Positions 7,561 through 15,961 of a DNA stretch of 40,203 bases are shown piece by piece. The translations under genes and the position numbers were made by a program. Source of the DNA: JBOGEN01 sp050743265 (lineage in GTDB: Bacteria > Actinomycetota > Actinomycetes > JBOGEN01). The notes below the pieces were generated by a model. The model was not told where the DNA came from, made no database searches, and worked only from the letters and a program-made list of their open reading frames with translations. The stretch is taken from the NCBI GenBank assembly GCA_050743265.1, contig JBOGEN010000161.1, positions 1-40,203 of the forward strand. The letters are read 5' to 3'. Position 1 is the first letter of the stretch, and every line of letters begins with the position of its first letter.

Positions 7561-9216
7561 ATGTCATCCGAGCACTACGACGTCGTCATCGTCGGCGGGG
7601 GGTCCGCCGGCTGCGCCCTGGCCAACCGGCTCTCCACCGACCCGGGAACCCGCGTGCTCGTGCTCGAGGCGGGGCGTACCGACTGGCGCTGGGACGTCTT
7701 CATCCACATGCCGGCGGCGCTGCCGTTCCCGATCGGCAGCCGGTTCTACGACTGGAAGTACGAGTCCGAGCCCGAGCCGCACATGAGGAACAGGCGCATC
7801 TACCACGCGCGCGGCAAGGTGCTCGGCGGGTCGAGCAGCATCAACGGGATGATCTTCCAGCGGGGCAACCCGATGGACTACGAGCGCTGGGCCTCCGACG
7901 AGGGCATGCAGAGCTGGGACTACGCCCACTGCCTGCCGTACTTCAACCGCATGGAGAACTGCCTCGCCACGGGGCCGGAGGACACGTACCGGGGGCACTC
8001 GGGGCCGCTGGTGCTCGAGCGGGGCCCGGCGAAGAACCCGCTGTTCGGGGCGTTCCTCGAAGCCGCGCAGCAGGCGGGCTACCCGCTCACGGACGACGTC
8101 AACGGCTTCCGGCAGGAGGGCTTCGCCGCGTTCGACCGCAACATCCACCGGGGACGCCGCCTCTCGGCCGCACGGGCATACCTGCACCCGGTGATGGACC
8201 GGCCGAACCTCGACGTCCGCCCGCGGGCGTTCGTCAACCGGGTCCTCGTCGAGAACGGGCGCGCGGTCGGGGTCGAGTACGCCCGAGGGCGCGGCGGCGT
8301 CCACCGGGTGGACGCCGGGGAGGTCGTGCTCTGCGGGGGCGCCATCAACACCCCGCAGCTGCTGCAGCTGTCGGGGATCGGCAACGCCGACGAGCTGCGG
8401 GCGCTCGGCATCGACGTCGTGGCCGACCTGCCGGGCGTCGGGGAGAACCTGCAGGACCACCTCGAGGTGTACGTGCAGTACGCCTGCACGCAGCCGGTGT
8501 CGCTCCAGCCGTACATGCAGTGGCGGTACCGGCCGTGGATCGGCCTGCAGTGGCTGGCCCGGCGGGGGCCAGGGGCGACCAACCACTTCGAGGCGGGCGG
8601 CTTCGTCCGGTCGAACGAGGACGTGGCGTACCCCAACCTCATGTTCCACTTCCTGCCCATCGCCGTCCGCTACGACGGGACGTCGCCCGAGGGCGGGCAC
8701 GGGTACCAGGTGCACATCGGGCCGATGTACTCGGACGCGCGGGGCACCGTGAAGCTCAAGGACACGAACCCGCGGACGAAGCCGGCGCTGCGCTTCAACT
8801 ACCTCTCCACCGAGCAGGACCGCAGCGAGTGGGTGGAGTCGGTGCGCATCGCCCGCGGCATCCTCAACCAGCGGGCGATGGCGCCGTTCAACGGGGGTGA
8901 GGTGTCCCCCGGCCCCGCGGTCGAGACGGACGAGCAGATCCTCGACTGGGTCAGGAACGACGGCGAGACGGCGCTGCACCCCTCGTGTACCGCGAGGATG
9001 GGCAAGGACGCGATGTCCGTCGTGGACCCGGACACGATGGGCGTGCACGGCGTCGCGGGGCTTCGCGTCGTCGACGCCTCGGTCATGCCGTACGTGACGA
9101 ACGGCAACATCTACGCCCCCGTGATGATGGTGGCGGAGAAGGCGGCCGACCTGCTTCTCGGCAACACGCCGCTTCCTCCTGCAGAGGTCGACTTCTACCG
9201 CTATCGGAAGGGCTGA
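7561..9216 (+). CDS. betA: Choline dehydrogenase, GMC flavoprotein oxidoreductase
   Basis: A 551-residue FAD enzyme that oxidises choline to betaine aldehyde (and often on to betaine), probably membrane-associated. The ADP-binding fold is at residues 8-20 (VIVGGGSAGCALA). Both GMC signatures follow: GGSSSINGMIFQRGN and GGAINTPQLLQLSGIG. The C-terminal active-site blocks HPSCTARMG and NGNIYAPVMMVAEKAAD are intact, and the length is typical of BetA. The ATG at 7561 gives the expected short N-terminus; GAGG lies a few bases upstream. A glycine-betaine/choline-type ABC transporter begins 321 bp downstream on the same strand, so import and oxidation of choline look coupled. No betaine-aldehyde dehydrogenase (betB) is in the window. 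Confidence 0.92.
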   Translation: MSSEHYDVVIVGGGSAGCALANRLSTDPGTRVLVLEAGRTDWRWDVFIHMPAALPFPIGSRFYDWKYESEPEPHMRNRRIYHARGKVLGGSSSINGMIFQRGNPMDYERWASDEGMQSWDYAHCLPYFNRMENCLATGPEDTYRGHSGPLVLERGPAKNPLFGAFLEAAQQAGYPLTDDVNGFRQEGFAAFDRNIHRGRRLSAARAYLHPVMDRPNLDVRPRAFVNRVLVENGRAVGVEYARGRGGVHRVDAGEVVLCGGAINTPQLLQLSGIGNADELRALGIDVVADLPGVGENLQDHLEVYVQYACTQPVSLQPYMQWRYRPWIGLQWLARRGPGATNHFEAGGFVRSNEDVAYPNLMFHFLPIAVRYDGTSPEGGHGYQVHIGPMYSDARGTVKLKDTNPRTKPALRFNYLSTEQDRSEWVESVRIARGILNQRAMAPFNGGEVSPGPAVETDEQILDWVRNDGETALHPSCTARMGKDAMSVVDPDTMGVHGVAGLRVVDASVMPYVTNGNIYAPVMMVAEKAADLLLGNTPLPPAEVDFYRYRKG

Positions 9217-9537
9217 CACACTGACCGCCCGCTCCCCCGAGCGGTTGACCAGCACTTGACGCTCCGGGGGGACCACGGAACTCTGAGACGGGGCGGCATC
9301 GACGCGCTGGGCTGCGCAGACGGTGCCAGCGTGGGAGCAATCGACCGGAGGTCAACCAACTGTGGCAGAGCCTGACGTCGGGGGCACGCGAACGGCTCCC
9401 CTACGTCATCGGCCGCGCCCCCGTCCCCGTGCCGACTGCCGACCGGTTCCGTTCCGAGCCATGCCTGCCCTCCCCCGTCGCCTTCGCGGCGCGGGGGACG
9501 CGTGGGGATGCCCGCCCGCCCGTCCCCGGAGTGAGCC
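9217..9537 (+). promoter_or_regulatory. 321-bp betA-to-transporter intergenic region, possible promoter and structured leader
   Basis: No gene is supported here. A possible promoter is TTGACG at 9256-9261, a 17-bp spacer and AACTCT at 9279-9284; the -10 is poor. The transcript would then have a leader of roughly 240 bases with two visible hairpins. One has arms CGCTGG/CCAGCG (9305-9310 and 9326-9331). The other has arms TGACGTCGGGG/CCCCTACGTCA (9373-9383 and 9398-9408), which pair over 11 positions with one mismatch. I could not match it to a known riboswitch class. Confidence 0.3.
9229..9244 (+). terminator. Small hairpin after betA
   Basis: CCGCTC and GAGCGG form a perfect 6-bp stem with a 4-base loop, 13 bases after the betA stop. 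There is no clear T-run, so this is a weak terminator candidate. Confidence 0.35.
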
Positions 9538-10623
9538 GTGACGTCACCGCAAGTGCACGAGACCGACCGCCCCGACACCGGGACGACGTCGCCGGCCGGC
9601 GGCCCCGTCGTGTCCGTGCGCGACCTGTGGAAGGTGTTCGGACCGCGCGCCGACGAGGTGCCGCGCTCCGAGGAAATGTCCGCGCTCGGGCGGGTCGAGC
9701 TCATGCAGCAGACGGGCTGCACCGCCGCCGTCCGCGAGGTGTCCTTCGACGTGGGCGTGGGCGAGGTCTTCGTCGTGATGGGGCTGTCGGGCTCCGGCAA
9801 GTCCACCCTCGTGCGCTGCCTCACCCGCCTGATCGAGCCCACTGCGGGCGAGGTCGTGTTCGAGGGTGAGGACATCCTCGACTGCGACGAGAAGAGGATG
9901 CGCGACCTCCGACGGCACAAGTTCTCGATGGTGTTCCAGCACTTCGGCTTGCTCCCGCACCGCCGGGTCGTCGACAACGTCGGGTACGGCCTGGAGATCC
10001 GCGGGACGCCGAAGTCGGAGCGGCTGAGCCGTGCGATGGAGGTCATCGAGCTCGTCGGGCTCGAGGGGTACGAGCACGCGTACCCCGACCAGCTCTCCGG
10101 CGGCATGCAGCAGCGCGTCGGTCTCGCACGGGCACTCGCCGGCGACCCGGACGTCATGTTCTTCGACGAGCCGTTCTCCGCGCTGGACCCGCTGATCCGC
10201 CGGGACATGCAGAACGAGGTCATCCGGCTGCACCACGAGGTCGGCAAGACCATGGTGTTCATCACGCACGACCTCTCCGAGGCGCTCAAGCTCGGCGACC
10301 GCATCCTCATCATGCGCGACGGGCGCATGGTGCAGTCCGGCACCGGCGACGAGCTGGTCGGGGCGCCGGCGGACGACTACGTGCGCGACTTCGTCCGGGA
10401 CGTCCCACCCGCGGACGTGCTCACGCTGCGCTGGATCATGCGCCCCGTCCGTCCCGACGACGAGCTCGACGGGCCGGACATGGGCCCGGACGTCGTCGTC
10501 CGTGAGGCCACGCGGGCCGTCCTGACGTCCCACAAGCCGGTCAAGGTCGTCCGGGACGGCGAGCTGCTCGGCATCGTCTCCGACGACGAGATCCTCGCGG
10601 TCGTGGCGGGCGAGGACAGCTGA
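9538..10623 (+). CDS. proV: Glycine betaine/choline ABC transporter ATPase (ProV/OpuAA type) with CBS-like tail
   Basis: A 361-residue cytoplasmic ATPase that drives osmoprotectant uptake. In order: Walker A GLSGSGKST (Lys88), Q-loop VFQHFGLLPH, ABC signature LSGGMQQRVGLARAL, Walker B VMFFDEPFSALDP, and the switch histidine in VFITHDLSEAL. The last 70 residues after DVPPADVL look like a single degenerate CBS module (VVREATRAVL, PVKVVRDGELLGIVSDDEIL). Such modules in the ProV/OpuA family sense ionic strength or cyclic di-AMP, so post-translational osmotic control is likely. The start is the GTG at 9538-9540 with GGAG six bases upstream. Its TGA overlaps the permease ATG by one base (TGATG), indicating translational coupling. 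The family name is firm; the choice between choline, betaine and proline is inferred from the neighbouring betA. Confidence 0.92.
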   Translation: MTSPQVHETDRPDTGTTSPAGGPVVSVRDLWKVFGPRADEVPRSEEMSALGRVELMQQTGCTAAVREVSFDVGVGEVFVVMGLSGSGKSTLVRCLTRLIEPTAGEVVFEGEDILDCDEKRMRDLRRHKFSMVFQHFGLLPHRRVVDNVGYGLEIRGTPKSERLSRAMEVIELVGLEGYEHAYPDQLSGGMQQRVGLARALAGDPDVMFFDEPFSALDPLIRRDMQNEVIRLHHEVGKTMVFITHDLSEALKLGDRILIMRDGRMVQSGTGDELVGAPADDYVRDFVRDVPPADVLTLRWIMRPVRPDDELDGPDMGPDVVVREATRAVLTSHKPVKVVRDGELLGIVSDDEILAVVAGEDS

Positions 10624-12635
10624 TGGCCACGGTCGCGCACCCCCGCGTGCGGGTCCGCAGGCCGGACCGCTGGGTGCTCATCGTCGGCATCCTCGCCACC
10701 TGGATCGTGCTCTGGACGGCGCTCAAGGGCAGGAACACGCTGTTCCTCTCGCCGTCCTCGCTCACCGACCTGCACCGCTGGCTCAACGACGTCAACGACT
10801 CCATCGGTGCGAGCCGCGACACCAACCCGCTGTTCGTCTACGTCTTCGACCCGATCCGGGTGACCATCGACACGTTGGTGGCCGGCGTCCAGGAGCTGAT
10901 CGCGCAGCCGTACGGCGACCGTCCCGTGCCGCTCATCGGCTGGCTCGGGGTCGTCGCCATCGTCACGTACATCTCCTGGGTGTTCGGCAACGGCAGGGTC
11001 GCGATCCTCGCCGGCGCGGGCTTCGTCTTCCTCGGCCTGCAGGGCCTGTGGGTGGAGAGCATGGACACGCTCGCGCTCACGCTCTCGGCCGTGGTGCTCG
11101 CGCTGCTCATCGGCATCCCGCTGGGCATCTGGGCCGGCCTGTCCCCGCGGGTGCTGCGCCTCGTCACCCCGGTGCTCGACCTCATGCAGACGATGCCGAC
11201 GTTCGTCTACCTCGCGCCGCTCACCCTGTTCTTCCTCATCGGGCCGGCGTCCGCGACGATCGCGACGTTCATCTACGCCATGCCGCCCGCGATCCGTCTC
11301 ACCGCGCACGGCATCCGGTCCGTCTCTCCGACCACCGTCGAGGCGACGGAGTCCATGGGGTCGACCGCGCGGCAGACGCTGGGCAAGGTGCAGCTGCCGA
11401 TGGCGAAGCGCACCATCGTGCTGGGCATCAACCAGACCATGATGGCGGCGCTCGCCATGGTGACGATCGCGGCGCTCATCGACGCGCCCGGGCTGGGCGA
11501 GGTCGTCATCAACGCGCTGGAGACGCTCGACGTCGGCACCGCGTTCAACGCCGGGCTGGCCATCGTGGTGCTCGCGATCGTGCTCGACCGCGTCACCACG
11601 GCGGCGAGTCTCCGCGCCGAGAACGAGCGCCGCAGGGAGGGCGCGACAGGACCGCGCTCGCGCCGTCCCCTCGTGATCGGTGGCGGCGTCGTGACCGCCG
11701 TGTGCGTGTACCTGTCGTACACCTACCTGTGGGCGGCGGAGTTCCCCGACGAGATGACCATCGGCGGCACGACGGTGGACCTCAACGTGGGGCAGCACAT
11801 CTCGAGTGCCACGGACTCGGCCACCGACTGGGCGCAGGACACCCTCTCGCCGATCACCAACGGGTTCCGCGACCTCGTCACGACGACGCTGCTCAACCCG
11901 TTCGAGAGCCTGCTCACGCAGTCGCCCTGGTGGCTCGTCGGCATCGTCATCGTCGCGCTCGGTGCCGTGCTGGGCGGCAGGGCGGCCGCCATCCCCGCCG
12001 TGATCTGCGTCGCCCTGCTCGTCGGCTCCGGCCTGTGGCGGGACGCCATGACGACCCTGGCCTCGACGCTCGTCGCCACCGTGATCGTCATGATCATCGC
12101 CGTGGTCTTCGGCGTGTGGATGGGACGGAGCTCCCGCGTGGACGGGATCATCCGGCCCATCGCGGACGCCGCGCAGGTCATGCCGCCGTTCGTGTACCTC
12201 GTGCCCGTGCTGGCCCTCTTCAGCCCGACACGCTTCACCGCCATCGTCGCCGCGATCGTGTACGCCACGCCGGTCGCGATGAAGATCATCGCGGACGGCA
12301 TCCGTTCCGTCCCGCCCACGACCGTCGAGGCGGCCATCTCGTCGGGATCCAGCCGGTGGCAGGTCATCCGGCTGGTCCAGCTGCCGATGTCCCGCGCGGC
12401 GCTCACGCTCGCGACGAACCAGGGGCTCATCTACGTGCTCTCCATGGTCGTCGTCGGAGGGCTCGTCGGTGCCGGGGCACTCGGCTACGACGTCGTGGCC
12501 GGCTTCAGCCAGCTCCAGCTGTACGGCAAGGGGCTGGCGGCCGGGTTCGCGATCGTGCTGCTCGGCGTCATGCTCGACCGCATCTCGCAGGCCGCCGCCC
12601 GGCGAGCCGGCTCACCATCGAGGGCGGCGCCGTGA
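10623..12635 (+). CDS. Double-length betaine/choline ABC permease (two fused BPD permease domains)
   Basis: A 670-residue integral membrane protein that combines two ProW-type permease halves in one chain. Each half has an EAA loop for contact with the ATPase: the first near residue 240 (VEATESMGS ... QLPMAKR) and the second near residue 570 (VEAAISSGSS ... QLPMSRA). The repeated APIRLT/ATPVAMK-like and GIRSV motifs precede each loop. Many hydrophobic segments are visible, plus a soluble stretch between the halves (about residues 375-425, acidic and Ser/Thr-rich). Classical ProW/OpuAB proteins are a single half that dimerises, so here one polypeptide could supply the whole channel. It starts in the ATPase stop codon and is followed 52 bp later by the binding-protein gene. 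Confidence 0.88.
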   Translation: MATVAHPRVRVRRPDRWVLIVGILATWIVLWTALKGRNTLFLSPSSLTDLHRWLNDVNDSIGASRDTNPLFVYVFDPIRVTIDTLVAGVQELIAQPYGDRPVPLIGWLGVVAIVTYISWVFGNGRVAILAGAGFVFLGLQGLWVESMDTLALTLSAVVLALLIGIPLGIWAGLSPRVLRLVTPVLDLMQTMPTFVYLAPLTLFFLIGPASATIATFIYAMPPAIRLTAHGIRSVSPTTVEATESMGSTARQTLGKVQLPMAKRTIVLGINQTMMAALAMVTIAALIDAPGLGEVVINALETLDVGTAFNAGLAIVVLAIVLDRVTTAASLRAENERRREGATGPRSRRPLVIGGGVVTAVCVYLSYTYLWAAEFPDEMTIGGTTVDLNVGQHISSATDSATDWAQDTLSPITNGFRDLVTTTLLNPFESLLTQSPWWLVGIVIVALGAVLGGRAAAIPAVICVALLVGSGLWRDAMTTLASTLVATVIVMIIAVVFGVWMGRSSRVDGIIRPIADAAQVMPPFVYLVPVLALFSPTRFTAIVAAIVYATPVAMKIIADGIRSVPPTTVEAAISSGSSRWQVIRLVQLPMSRAALTLATNQGLIYVLSMVVVGGLVGAGALGYDVVAGFSQLQLYGKGLAAGFAIVLLGVMLDRISQAAARRAGSPSRAAP

Positions 12636-12687
12636 CGTCCCGGGACCCCCGGGACGCCTCGTCACCCTCATCCAGGAGGTCACCGTC

Positions 12688-13674
12688 GTGAGAATCCACC
12701 ACACCAGACGCAGGGTCATCACCGCCGGACGCGCCGGCACAGTCCTCGCCGCCGCGCTGGCGCTCGGCCTTGCCGGATGCGGCGGCGGCACCGTCGAGGA
12801 GGCCTCCGACGAACCCAAAGGCGGGGCCGAGTGCGACGAGTTCAACATCGCGATCAACCCGTGGGTCGGGTACGAGGCCAACGCCGCCGTCATCGCGTAC
12901 GTCGCGGAGAACGACCTCGGCTGCACGGTCACCAAGAAGGACCTCAAGGAGGAGGTCGCCTGGCAGGGCTTCGGCACCGGCCAGGTGGACGCGGTCGTCG
13001 AGAACTGGGGCCACCCCGACCTGAAGAAGAAGTACATCAAGGAGCAGAAGACCGCCGTGTCCGCCGGGCTGACCGGCAACATCGGGGTCATCGGCTGGTA
13101 CGTGCCGCCGTGGATGGTCGAGAAGTACCCCGACATCCTGGACTGGAAGAACCTGAACAAGTACGCGGACCTCTTCCAGACCTCGGAGTCCGGGAGCAAG
13201 GGCCAGCTGCTCGACGGCGACCCGTCCTTCGTCACCAACGACGAGGCGCTGGTGAAGAACCTCGACCTCAACTACAAGGTCGTCTACGCCGGCAGCGAGG
13301 CCGCCCTGATCCAGGGGTTCCGTCAGGCAGAGGCGAACAAGACGCCGATGCTGGGCTACTTCTACGCGCCGCAGTGGTTCCTGTCCGAGGTGGCGCTGAA
13401 GAAGGTCAAGCTGCCGCCGTACAAGCCGGGATGCGACGCCGACCCGGAGAAGATCGCCTGCGACTACCCCGAGTACAAGCTGGACAAGATCGTGGCCAAG
13501 GACTTCGCGGAGTCCGGCAGCGCGGCGTACGACCTCGTGAAGAACTTCCAGTGGACGAACGACGACCAGAACCTCGTCGCGAAGTACATCGCAGAGGACG
13601 GCATGACGCCGGAGGCCGCGGCGGAGAAGTGGGTCAAGGCCAACCGCGACAAGGTGGACGCCTGGCTGCCCTAG
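12688..13674 (+). CDS. Glycine betaine/choline substrate-binding lipoprotein (ProX/OpuAC family)
   Basis: A 328-residue extracytoplasmic binding protein of the operon. The GTG start at 12688-12690 has an almost ideal AGGAGGT seven bases upstream. A twin-Arg-rich N-terminus and hydrophobic segment lead to a lipobox LAGC with Cys31 as the lipidated residue. The mature part shows OpuAC-type features: INPWVGYEANAAV, a WQGFGTGQVDAVVENWGH block, WYVPPWM, and YFYAPQWF. Several of these tryptophans and tyrosines would build the aromatic box that holds a quaternary ammonium group by cation-pi contacts. Lys and Asp are abundant on the surface. It is the last gene of the cluster and faces the mshC-like gene. 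Confidence 0.92.
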   Translation: MRIHHTRRRVITAGRAGTVLAAALALGLAGCGGGTVEEASDEPKGGAECDEFNIAINPWVGYEANAAVIAYVAENDLGCTVTKKDLKEEVAWQGFGTGQVDAVVENWGHPDLKKKYIKEQKTAVSAGLTGNIGVIGWYVPPWMVEKYPDILDWKNLNKYADLFQTSESGSKGQLLDGDPSFVTNDEALVKNLDLNYKVVYAGSEAALIQGFRQAEANKTPMLGYFYAPQWFLSEVALKKVKLPPYKPGCDADPEKIACDYPEYKLDKIVAKDFAESGSAAYDLVKNFQWTNDDQNLVAKYIAEDGMTPEAAAEKWVKANRDKVDAWLP

Positions 13675-13695
13675 CGGGGCTGGCCTGGCGGCGCT

Positions 13696-13728
13696 GGCCC
13701 AGGGCTGCCGCAGAGCGGTCCTGGGTCC
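13696..13728 (+). terminator. Hairpin in convergent gap after binding-protein gene
   Basis: GGCCCAGG (13696-13703) can pair with CCTGGGTC (13720-13727) with one mismatch. It lies in the 72-bp convergent gap between the ABC operon and the mshC-like gene and may terminate either strand. No T-run is present. Confidence 0.35.
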
Positions 13729-13746
13729 GAGCCGGCGGCCCGCCCG

Positions 13747-14925
13747 TCAGTCCAGCGCCAGCGTGCGCAGGAGCAGGCGGGCCGCGTCGCCACCGGACTC
13801 CTCGGCGACGTCGAGCGCGGTGGGGACGTCGAGGTCGTCCAGCAGCGCCTGGCGGACGGCCTCGGCGGCCCCGTTCGTGCTCGACTGCGCCGAGCCCGCG
13901 GCGGCGTACAGTCGCTCGACCCGGGCCGCCGCCGCCTGCAGTGCGGCCGGCGTGTAGCCCCAGGACGCCCCCCAGGGCCGGTCGAGCAGCAGCAGACGGA
14001 TCGCCGCGGCGGGCGCCTCGTCCATCAGGTCGCCGACGAGCACCAGATTGCCGGTCGACTTGGCCATCTTCTCGCCGTCCACGGTGACCGTCCCCACCGG
14101 AAGGCGCGCCCTGGCGAAGGGGTGGGCGCCGGTGGCGACCTCGACCATCGCCGCCTGGTACGCCTGGTGCGGGTACGCCAGGTCGGTGCCGCCCGCCAGC
14201 ACGTCCACGACGGGGCCGAGGACTGCCATGGCCATGGCCGCGCACTCGGCGTGCCAGCCCGGCCGGCCCCATCCCCACGGGCTCGGCCATGCGGGGTCGT
14301 CCTCGCCGGAGGGCTGCCAGACCGGCACGTCGAACGGGTCGTCGCGGTTCGGGTCGTCCGGGTGGTCGTTGAACTGGGCGGACGCGGTGAGAGCTGCCTC
14401 GCGGGAGAGCCCGGCACGTCCGGGGACCTCGCCACCGCGGAAGTACACGTACCCGTCCCGCTCGTACGCCGCGCCCCGCGCGAGCAGCGCCAGCGCGAGC
14501 TCGACGACCCGGCCGACGTGGTGACGGGCGTGCGGCACGTGGGTGGGGCGGCGCACCCGCAGCGCGCTCATGTCCCGGTCGAACAGGAACTCCTGGCTGA
14601 GCGCGAACTCGTCGTAGTACCGGCCCCGGGCCACGGCGGCGTGGGTGAGGACGTCGTCGACGTCGGTGACGTTGCGGACGGTGACGACGTCCACCCCGGT
14701 CATGCGCATCACCCCGGCGGCGGCGTCGGCCCAGACGAAGGTCGCCGCGTGCCCGAGGTGCGTCACGTCGTACGGGGTGATGCCGCACACGTACATGCGG
14801 GCAGGACCGACGAGCGGCAGGGCGCCGCCGGCCAGCCGCAGCCGCCCGGTGTCGCGGCGGGGCGGGTTGAGGATCGGCGGGCGGACGGTGGCCCGGGACC
14901 CGGCGGCAGACGGGGTGCGTTCCAT
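13747..14925 (-). CDS. mshC: MshC-like cysteine:glucosaminyl-inositol ligase (CysRS-related), divergent
   Basis: About 392 residues, class I tRNA-synthetase fold. MshC uses ATP and cysteine to acylate GlcN-Ins in mycothiol synthesis; CysRS is its ancestor. Visible: the zinc cysteine and HIGH motif in YVCGITPYDVTHLGHA, RNVTDVDD, the second zinc cysteine in GRPGWHAECA, and a KMSKS loop changed to KMAKS. Two details favour MshC over CysRS: NLVLV follows the KMSKS loop, and the zinc-histidine region reads YPHQAYQAAMVE, closer to MshC than to the ENE of CysRS. The second histidine of the usual PHH is Gln. Context is unusual, since MshC normally lies beside a PAC2 gene and uppP. I use the ATG at 14923-14925; an ATG at 14968-14970 would add 15 residues. 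It could be a paralogue with another amine acceptor. Confidence 0.65.
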   Translation of the reverse strand: MERTPSAAGSRATVRPPILNPPRRDTGRLRLAGGALPLVGPARMYVCGITPYDVTHLGHAATFVWADAAAGVMRMTGVDVVTVRNVTDVDDVLTHAAVARGRYYDEFALSQEFLFDRDMSALRVRRPTHVPHARHHVGRVVELALALLARGAAYERDGYVYFRGGEVPGRAGLSREAALTASAQFNDHPDDPNRDDPFDVPVWQPSGEDDPAWPSPWGWGRPGWHAECAAMAMAVLGPVVDVLAGGTDLAYPHQAYQAAMVEVATGAHPFARARLPVGTVTVDGEKMAKSTGNLVLVGDLMDEAPAAAIRLLLLDRPWGASWGYTPAALQAAAARVERLYAAAGSAQSSTNGAAEAVRQALLDDLDVPTALDVAEESGGDAARLLLRTLALD

Positions 14926-14986
14926 GTGCCCATCTTGCCGTCCGTCCGCCACCCCGGGGCGGGTCGGCATCGGTGTGGGCCCTCGG

Positions 14987-15961
14987 CTACCGCAGCACCC
15001 CGTCCGAGGGGTCGAGCAGGTGCAGCTCGTGTGGCCGAGGCATGCCCTCCCAGTCGCCGGCCACGGTGACCGCGAACGCGCCGGCGGCGACGGCGGTGGC
15101 CATCCGTACGGCGGGGCCGGACCCCGCGATCAGCTCGGCCAGCCACCCGGCGACGAACGCGTCACCCGCGCCGACCGGGTCGACGCTCGTGACGGGCACG
15201 GCCGCCGACTCGAACGGCTTGCCGTCGACGAGCGCCACGCACCCCTCCGCCCCGCGCTTGACGACCACCTCGGCGGGGCCGTACGCCGCGAGCCCGGCGA
15301 CCAGCGCCTCCGGGTCGTCCCCCTCGGCCACGAGCCGCGCTTCGTCCTCCCCGGCGAAGACGACGTCGGCACGGGCGAGCAGGGTGCGCAGCACCGGTGC
15401 CGCCACGTCGGTGGGCCACAGCCGTGCGCGGTAGTTGAGGTCGACCGAGACGGTGACCCCGGCGCCCCTCGCGATGTCGACCGCGTGCCCGACGGCGTCG
15501 GCGGGGCCCTGACCGAGCGCGGGTGTGATGCCGGTGACGTGCAGCACCTGCGCACGGGACACCGCGTCGGCGTCCACGTCCTCGGGGCGCAGGTGCGACC
15601 CCGCGCAGCCCGCCCGGTAGTACAGGACGCGGGTCAGGTCGGCCGTCCGCCGCTCCTTGAGCATGAGCGCGGTCGGGGCGTCGTCCCGCACCGCGCAGAC
15701 GGTGACCTGCTCGGCGCGTAGCTCGCGCAGCACGAGGTCGCCGACCGGGTCGTTGCCCACCCGGCCGATCCACGTGGCGGGCAGGCCGAGCCGCCGGACG
15801 CCGATCGCCACGTTGGACTCGGAGCCGGCCATGCCCAGGCGCAGCGGTCCTGACGTGGGCAGCGGACCGGTCTGGGCCGGCGTGAGCAGGCCCATCGTCT
15901 CGCCGAGCGTGACGAGCCCGCCCCACGTCGCCGGGCCGTCGTGGGTCGTACGGCCGCTCAA
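14987..15961 (-). CDS. kdgK: PfkB-family 2-keto-3-deoxy-sugar-acid kinase
   Basis: A 324-residue ribokinase-type enzyme expected to phosphorylate 2-keto-3-deoxygluconate (or the galactonate epimer) at C6, preparing it for the adjacent aldolase. It opens with LVTLGETMGLLTP and keeps the sugar-binding GSESNVAIGVRRLG block and the PfkB signature DPVGAGDAFVAGW, with catalytic base Asp267. The start is the TTG at 15959-15961, which overlaps the aldolase stop codon as TTGA and has AGGGGG a few bases upstream; no ATG or GTG offers a better choice before the conserved N-terminus. It is the last gene of the four-gene operon. Substrate identity is inferred from the neighbouring dehydratase and aldolase. 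Confidence 0.88.
   Translation of the reverse strand: MSGRTTHDGPATWGGLVTLGETMGLLTPAQTGPLPTSGPLRLGMAGSESNVAIGVRRLGLPATWIGRVGNDPVGDLVLRELRAEQVTVCAVRDDAPTALMLKERRTADLTRVLYYRAGCAGSHLRPEDVDADAVSRAQVLHVTGITPALGQGPADAVGHAVDIARGAGVTVSVDLNYRARLWPTDVAAPVLRTLLARADVVFAGEDEARLVAEGDDPEALVAGLAAYGPAEVVVKRGAEGCVALVDGKPFESAAVPVTSVDPVGAGDAFVAGWLAELIAGSGPAVRMATAVAAGAFAVTVAGDWEGMPRPHELHLLDPSDGVLR

Noticed and set aside
9243..9357. GGTTGACC and its inverted copy GGTCAACC about 100 bp apart in the betA-proV gap
   Set aside because: An 8-bp inverted pair in about 320 bp is expected by chance at roughly this frequency; I did not count it as an operator pair.
9285..9537. Cyclic di-AMP (ydaO-type) riboswitch before the transporter
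   Set aside because: The conserved blocks I would expect were not visible, so only an unassigned structured leader is claimed.
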